Origin: Trichosphaerium sp. ATCC 40318
Lineage: Eukaryota > Discosea > Flabellinia > Trichosidae
Reading direction: 5' to 3'
DNA: 64,000 bases
Assembly (NCBI GenBank): GCA_038496445.1
Contig: JALMLS010000500.1
Span: forward strand, 18,972-82,971
Below the pieces are notes generated by a model. That model was not told the origin of the DNA, did no database searches, and worked only from the letters and a program-made list of their open reading frames with translations. The position numbers and the translations under genes are program-made. How positions within the stretch are numbered: the stretch's first letter is position 1; every line of letters starts with the position of its first letter. Below are positions 58,792-64,000 of the stretch, one piece after another.

Positions 58792-60373
58792 ATGATGCCC
58801 CGGCGTAGATCCCAGAGCCTAGCACCTGATATTGACGTGATCAGCTTCAAACACTTCAATGACCTTACTCAAAGCGACACAGACGTCACCGAAGTTAACG
58901 GAAAGCGTCAGTTTGCTACTACGGATAAATTACCGATCCTAACAAATTCACGGTTCGCGTAAGTTTTTAAATTTACCGGAAATCAGCACTGAGCGTATAG
59001 CATGCGCGCATGCTTTAATTTCCCGCCCTTACTCGTTTCCACAGAAAAGATTATCCAGCGCGAATGGCGCGCAGCCACGAGCCTCCCAAAGGGACGTGGA
59101 TGCCAAACTCGCCTGACAAACCTTCTGCAATGAAGCAACTACAAAGCCTTTCAATATTCGATCAATTCCCTTCGTGGGAAGTACAGACAAAGTAAGGACA
59201 TATTTTGTGAACTTACAAAGTAATATTCTAAAAGGGCACCAAAAAAAGCCTCTCTTGTATGCAAGGACCTTGTTCAGTTCAATTTTGAATGGGGCACATC
59301 ACCACTACGCTTAATAGAGCAATTTACAATGAAGCCTAAATGTACAGATTTACAACAAAGAAATGTATCCACCAACATTGGTTTTAACCAATAGAAAAAC
59401 CCCTAAACATCACGCTTTGTGTGTTCAGATGGGTTTTCAAATTATTTTTATTTTTTATCAAGAAACGTTTAAAAAATCCCTTGACGATCAAGTTTACACA
59501 TGCTCTATTAAATGGCGCTGAGATAACCCAGCTGTTTGATAATATAACTTCTGTAGAAGAGTTTATATCTGCAATGGAGGTAAGTAAACTAGGTTTTTTT
59601 TGTAAAAAGCCCGTATTATTCGAAAATTTAATTTAATTTGTAAAATCTCGCCTCTATGTATTCATCGTTATTAATTGTTGTACTGTGAAGGATGCTACAA
59701 AGCTTGTGAATAGTGTACTAGACCTTATAGATGAAGTGGCGCTTCTAGAAACAGAATATGACGTTTTTGCTAAAGGCAGAGGTGGTCCTTCAAAGGCTAT
59801 GCTAAAGGTACGCTAACTCGGCTTTCTCCAACCAAATTACCTTCACGTGTTAAAATTTCAAATGAGTTCCATGAGGTTTACCTTATGATTTTTTTTTCTT
59901 CGTCTACTCGAGTACATAACACTTACTGTTTTAAGAAGTGTGTGCTTTCGCTTCTCTTTTTTGTGAAATATTTTTTCGCTTTAATTTTTCTTGTTGAAAA
60001 AACGTTGCTGTTTTGCTTACAAATTTTGTTCAATACAGGTCTGCTTCAAGTCTAAAACAAAGCTAAATAATACCTTTGTAATCGTTTTCAACATTGTTCA
60101 TAATTACCCGGAAACGCCTATGGAGGTTCTTGTTATGACTCGTTGGGATTGTGAGGTATGCTTAATTATTACGTCAACAAACGTGTTTTTTCACAAATTG
60201 CGGACTTCTACCACCTCCTTTGCTGTTTAATACTACTTTCTATCGTACCCTTACACTCTTTGTAGATCCCACAAGACACAATAAGCGCTACAATACGTGA
60301 TGTGAATAGAGAGCGTGGTAGATTAAGCCGGATATGCCAATCTCTCAATGACTTGTGCCAAAACGCTGTTTAG
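58792..60373 (+). CDS. Orphan protein, C-terminus RWD/kinetochore-like (tentative)
   Basis: Tandem ATGs at 58792/58795 give MPRRRSQSLAPDIDVISFKH. Further exons: GKRQFATTDKLPILTNSRFA, KDYPARMARSHEPPKGTWMP, AMKQLQSLSIFDQFPSWEVQ, KASLVCKDLVQFNFEWGTSP then LRLIEQFTMKP; then KFTHALLNGAEITQLFDNIT, SVEEFISAMEDATKLVNSVL then DLIDEVALLETEYDVFAKGR (helical, coiled-coil-like) and VCFKSKTKLNNTFVIVFNIV then HNYPETPMEVLVMTRWDCE and ISATIRDVNRERGRLSRICQ, with stop TAG at 60371. The last part, with a strand pair ending in YPETP and a terminal helix, resembles an RWD fold such as in kinetochore proteins (Knl1/Spc105 C-terminus), but this is a weak impression. An intervening exon between 59340 and 59470 is uncertain. 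Confidence 0.5.
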
Positions 60374-61395
60374 AGGGGTGTTGTTCTTGGTTTAAACTTA
60401 TATATCTCCGCGTAACTTTGTACATGTAAAAACTGCCATTATGAGGGCGGTTGCGTTTTTTTTCCTCTACGCCTATGCCAGATCTATAATAAATAAACTT
60501 TTGTAAATCGTTTTGACTTACACGTTTTTGTCACATGGAACTGATAATGGTGTTGAACTCCTAAAAAGCGACGTTTGGTTGTAACCAGTAAACGTCGTTT
60601 AGAGTATCTAGAAGCATATGAAAGAGGTGTCAACACTTTGCTGAAATTGTTTAAAAAACACACAGTAGCTAAGGATACACGTTCTTCATTCGATTTTTTT
60701 GTCGGTACCAATATTGGACGACTGCGTTTCCTTATACTCACACGCAAATGCGCATAATATAAATAAAAAAAAACCATGGTTGTTGTGAAATAAACGAGGT
60801 AGGTTTATTTTTTTTTCAGGAAATTCCACCAATTTTCAGTCAAACTTGAATCGAACTTACTACACTACTTCACAATACAGAACCACACTCGAAATTCGCA
60901 TGTATAATCCCCAATTGCACCAAACTAGTCTAAAAATGTCGTGGCTATTGCATGAGAGGGTTGTAGAAGAATTGCGCAAAAACCACAATTAAATTTCGAT
61001 GCAAATGATGATCAATAAAAGGATCTTTTTTCCGTTTAGCTAGTAGAATACGTCTACTCAGGTTCCGAGCGGCTCCACAGGTCCTCTCAAGAGTACCCTG
61101 TTTCACCAAGGGGTAGCAGGGCATACGGAACGGAACGCCCGCAAGTATAGTAACAATCTGCTTGCAATGCGAGGCTGACGATATTCCCAGCAAGGCTATG
61201 GTTGTCTTGTCAGAGTTGTTGGTGGTGATGAGAAAGGCTCTGGTCGAAAGACAATTTTTGCTATTGTTAGGAATAAACGGGCTTTTTGTATTTTTCCTTC
61301 ATTTTGCCATGTTAAAACTCCGTTATGGCACTTGAATGCAATAATATTGTACGGTGAAATATTTGGAAACGGCTATTTGTGGTTCAGTGAACTGT
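60374..61395. other. gene-poor stretch with a candidate small gene and GC-richer island
   Basis: No conserved protein. Near the left end an open plus-strand segment (60575-60757) reads KRRLEYLEAYERGVNTLLKL then FKKHTVAKDTRSSFDFFVGT, ending just before AATATAAATAAA; it lacks a clear start unless a very short intron links it to an ATG at 60548-60550. Further right, about 61050-61200 is noticeably GC-richer than its surroundings (see the separate entry). The cofilin duplication unit begins at about 61396. Confidence 0.4.
61040..61200. ncRNA. candidate structured non-coding RNA / GC-rich island, strand unknown
   Basis: A local GC-rich block in AT-rich intergenic DNA. It contains several self-complementary short segments, for example CAGG...CCTG around CTCTTGAGAG, and CCCTG...CAGGG around ACCAAGGGGT. 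A minus-strand open frame of 82 codons spans it but matches no family I know. I could not match it to tRNA, rRNA, U-snRNA, SRP or RNase P signatures, so this is only a candidate. Confidence 0.2.
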
Positions 61396-62159
61396 AGAAT
61401 TTTCTTCATATTTTTTGGTCAATGACCATGTTTTGCAACGAAAAAATTATCGAAACGTACTTCCACTTTGTTGAGGAAGTTATCCAACATCATATCATAT
61501 TCTAGAACAACAACAAACAATACATCATGAGCGTACTACAAGTCCAAACACAACTAGATGACGACTGCATCCCAGCATTTGATAAGTGCGTCAAATTTTT
61601 TTCTTTTTTCTTCACCACTCATTCCTTGTCTTCTTTTCTTCCTCACCGTCTCTTCAATAGATTCAAGATGGGAAAAGGAAGTCCTTACATTGTATACAAG
61701 CTTACTGATAATCATTCACGTGTTGTCATTGAAACAAAGGGAAGACAAGGAGATGATTGGCAAACACTTGTTGAAGAGCTACCAGAAAATGAACCAAGAT
61801 ATGTCTTATTCTCATACAATTACGATCTTGGATCAGATGGAAAAAGAACAAAGACTGTATTTCTTTATTGGTGTCCTATGAAGTCCGGTGTAAAAAACAG
61901 AATGTTGTACACATGCACCAGGATGTACTTGAAGTCTCTCTTTCATGTGCGTTCTTACAAACTTTCCTTTATTTAAACGAAAACGTTTTACCAACTCTTT
62001 GTTTGTAGGGTATCTCAGTAAGTATGCAAGCTGGTAGGAAATGTGATGTCACAAACGAGTCTGTATTGAATGTTTGTACAAGCAAATTCAGATAAAGACC
62101 ACAAATGTAGTAACTTCTTCACTTGTAAATGTAAATAAATCTTGTTCCTTTTCAAATCC
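61396..62159 (+). repeat. Inverted duplication unit, copy 2 (cofilin locus)
   Basis: Counterpart of 47768-48523, inverted. The homologous block begins in GTAG[GA]ATTTTCTTCATA, includes the cofilin promoter, coding exons and introns, and ends in the A/T-rich stretch just after GTAAATAAATCTTGTT. Its right edge coincides almost exactly with the stop codon of the convergent armadillo-type gene. No target-site duplication or terminal inverted repeat is evident. Confidence 0.9.
61527..62095 (+). CDS. ADF/cofilin, copy 2
   Basis: Same three-exon structure as copy 1: exon 1 61527-61585 (MSVLQVQTQLDDDCIPAFD), intron 61586-61660, exon 2 61661 to about 61946 (FKMGKGSPYIVYKLTDNHSR ... RMYLKSLFH), intron GTGCGTTC...TTTGTAG, and exon 3 GISVSMQAGRKCDVTNESVL then NVCTSKFR with stop at 62093-62095. 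Actin severing and depolymerisation is expected. The actin-binding helix region MKSGVKNRMLYTCTRMYLKS is identical to copy 1, and both copies have intact frames, so both are probably expressed. Only two residue differences from copy 1 are visible. Confidence 0.92.
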
Positions 62160-64000
62160 ACAAAATCTTTTTGTGCACAGTCATCTTGTCGACTGTTTCT
62201 GTTCTTTTCAAAGGTGGCATCTGGTATACAAACTCAAGATCACTGAAACCTACAGGAAAAATTCTTTCATATATCTCTAATAACGATCTGAAGTCCAAAC
62301 CATGAACATCTTCAAGCGGACTTGTTAATTTTTATTTCTGTTTTTTTTTAAATGGCTCTGATTTTACATGAACTTTGCGCTCTTTAAAATGTACATGATG
62401 CGTTCCCGACGAATCTTTAGTCCTTGTTGAGATAACAAACCTTTTAAACATCTCAAAGAATCCAATTCTCGCATAAGCACAGTGATTAATGCAGGGCTAC
62501 TTCTATGATCTAAATAATAAATTAACAAAAAAAGCAAGAAAGAAAAAACAAAACAACAGTCTACTGCGCACTTAGTTTTTCAAACTTTTAAAAAATATGT
62601 TGTCTGTAGGTTCGCTAAAAAGTTTTTTGAAAGAAAAATGATAAAACAGTTTTTGCTGAACTGTTCTCGAAGAGAATTTTTACAAAACTTTCTTTTTTGT
62701 AAGTGACCTGCAATTTGATATCATTAACAATTACGTACGTAAAAATAGGACAAGTGCCCACAATGCTGTCTCTACAAAGCTACTACCATTCTCACTCTCT
62801 TCAGATGACTTTTCCTTCTTTTTAGCGGCTTCAGAACGCTTATATTCCTCAAACCGAGTAATACTTTTTAAACCTCTCAAAAATACTTTTTTGATAAGAT
62901 CCTCAGTCACTAAAAAAAAAAATCGTATTAACTTCTTTGAACCCTTACAAAGAGACAATAAAAAGAACATACTGAAATGTGTAATATTGCCAAAGAATGC
63001 CATTAAATCTGTCAATATTGTAAACTCCAAAGGGTAACGATCAAACCCACTAAGGAGGAGTTCTGGAACATCATTTTCTTTTAAAACATCCCAGGATGAT
63101 TCTATAATTAAGTTCGTTAGTTTTTTTTTTTTGAAGAATTTTCAAATGAAGGTCTCAAAAAATCACGTGCCATAGCTTGCAATATTTCTTAAAAGAGCTA
63201 CATCTTGTTGCCAGTATATCTTATTACCTTCGTCAACCTTCAAATAGCCAACAAGAATAGAAACAATATTTGTCTTCATCATTTCGTTAAAACAATGAAC
63301 TAAAGCAAAAAACTATTAACACAAAATAATATTCGATCTATACTTACCATCAAGTGCAATATTTATCAGAGCACCGTGCATATCAGAATGATAAGGTTCT
63401 ATTTATGATTAGGTTAGCTTCATATTAACCATCGATAAAAAACTGGTTCACATCCAACAAAAGCGTTGGAAATATCCGCAAAAATCATGGTACCAGCTAG
63501 AGGAATAAAATTTTTTGTTCGTAAGTACCTCTGAATTTGTCAATAGAGTTTACAACCAAAGAAATGGCATCAAGTTCAAGAAGTCTTCCCCAAATCTCGG
63601 CATGATATGTGAAATCTCTTAACAACATACCAATCTCACGATGCACGTCTGGCTTATCTGGAAAACTTCTAAGACCAGCTACAACGTGTTCTATTAACCC
63701 ACGTTCAACAAAAACCTGAGAAAGTTGTTCTAAGCAGAAATAAGTAAACCAAAAGCGTGTAAACAAAAAAAAACACTTTGCTATGAATACACAACAAAAA
63801 GATGACTAAATCACTAGTGAGATCCACATTGCGATTCAAGAATAACTTGGGAAAGGGTACAGTGCACTTGGTGCATAGGTACGAAGGGAGAAGGTAATTA
63901 ATCGTACCATCTCTGTAACACAAATTCATCAATGCAAAACAAGCATTTAGGAAAAAGTCACTATGTTTTTGAGCTTTGAGTTGCTCAAATACCAAATCTG
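62152..64000 (-). CDS. Armadillo-type helical-repeat protein, 5' end outside window
   Basis: Runs off the right edge. Helical repeat blocks of armadillo type: VFEQLKAQKHSDFFLNACFA then LMNLCYRDG (63900-63990), VFVERGLIEHVVAGLRSFPD, DVHREIGMLLRDFTYHAEIW then GRLLELDAISLVVNSIDKF (63530-63720), LIIESSWDVLKENDVPELLL, DRYPLEFTILTDLMAFFGNI, EDLIKKVFLRGLKSITRFEE and a charged linker KRSEAAKKKEKSSEESENGS. A donor GTACGT near 62740 joined to ATTTAG near 62518 adds SSPALITVLMRELDSLRCLK and GLKIRRERIMYILKSAKF; one more splice (62368 to about 62322) gives PLEDVHGLDFRSLLEIYERI, FPVGFSDLEFVYQMPPLKRT and a stop at 62152-62154, right at the edge of the cofilin duplication. Family not identified. Confidence 0.62.

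Noticed and set aside
60945-61193. 82-codon minus-strand open frame across the GC-rich island as a gene
   Set aside because: No recognisable family, unusual composition for this genome, and no splice-consistent extension; kept only as a candidate RNA or unknown island.
1-64000. tRNA and rRNA genes
   Set aside because: I looked for T-arm GTTCGA-type boxes with acceptor pairing and for rRNA signatures and found none that I could support by eye.

Overview
The window is nuclear DNA from an intron-rich, gene-dense eukaryote, most likely a unicellular protist. Almost every gene is cut by short spliceosomal introns (mostly about 45 to 70 nt, very often starting GTACG or GTAAG). The DNA is moderately AT-rich. 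TAA, TAG and TGA all end conserved proteins, so the code looks standard. Gene content (anaphase-promoting complex, retromer, DNA polymerase alpha, Ran, MO25, RapGAP, RhoGAP, cofilin, CLU/TPR protein) is that of a free-living, probably amoeboid or motile cell. I cannot place the species. Gene models were spliced by eye from reading-frame continuity and family similarity, so single exon boundaries can be wrong.

Left part (1-20 kb): 3' end of a PYROXD2-type oxidoreductase (+); an intron-poor F-box/MORN gene (-); APC subunit 4 (-); a DEP-DEP-RapGAP signalling protein (-); VPS29 (+); a mitochondrial carrier (-); a multidomain protein that I read as ubiquitin-like/filamin repeat/SH3/ankyrin (+); a Golgi-type GT92 glycosyltransferase (-); and a membrane-anchored stand-alone 2-oxoacid-dehydrogenase acyltransferase (E2) catalytic domain (-).

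Middle (20-46 kb): a small orphan gene, a TBC1D15/17-type Rab GAP and DNA polymerase alpha (all +); intron-poor BTB and F-box genes (-); a TPRA1-type seven-helix membrane protein, another membrane protein and a basic/acidic orphan (+); an orphan beta-rich protein (-) divergent from mitochondrial MoaC (+); a mitochondrial NT5DC-type HAD nucleotidase (+); and a large CLU-domain/TPR protein with a basic tail (+).

Right part (46-64 kb): a decayed F-box/LRR gene (-), one of two nearly identical cofilin genes (-), a RhoGAP-WD40 protein (-), Ran GTPase (+), a CCCH/WW/RD-rich putative RNA-processing protein (-), MO25/CAB39 (+), an orphan (+), a GC-richer non-coding island, the second cofilin copy in inverted orientation (+), and the 3' part of an armadillo-type protein (-).

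Main points of interest: DNA polymerase alpha has lost the cysteines of both C-terminal metal-binding modules; an inverted duplication of about 0.76 kb carries a whole cofilin gene; the palindrome TCACGTGA is over-represented, and all eight copies lie in introns or between genes; several new-looking domain combinations occur (filamin-SH3-ankyrin, RhoGAP-WD40, DEP-DEP-RapGAP, membrane-anchored E2 catalytic domain); start codons are isolated on tiny first exons; and intron-poor F-box/BTB/MORN/LRR genes are scattered through an otherwise intron-rich neighbourhood.
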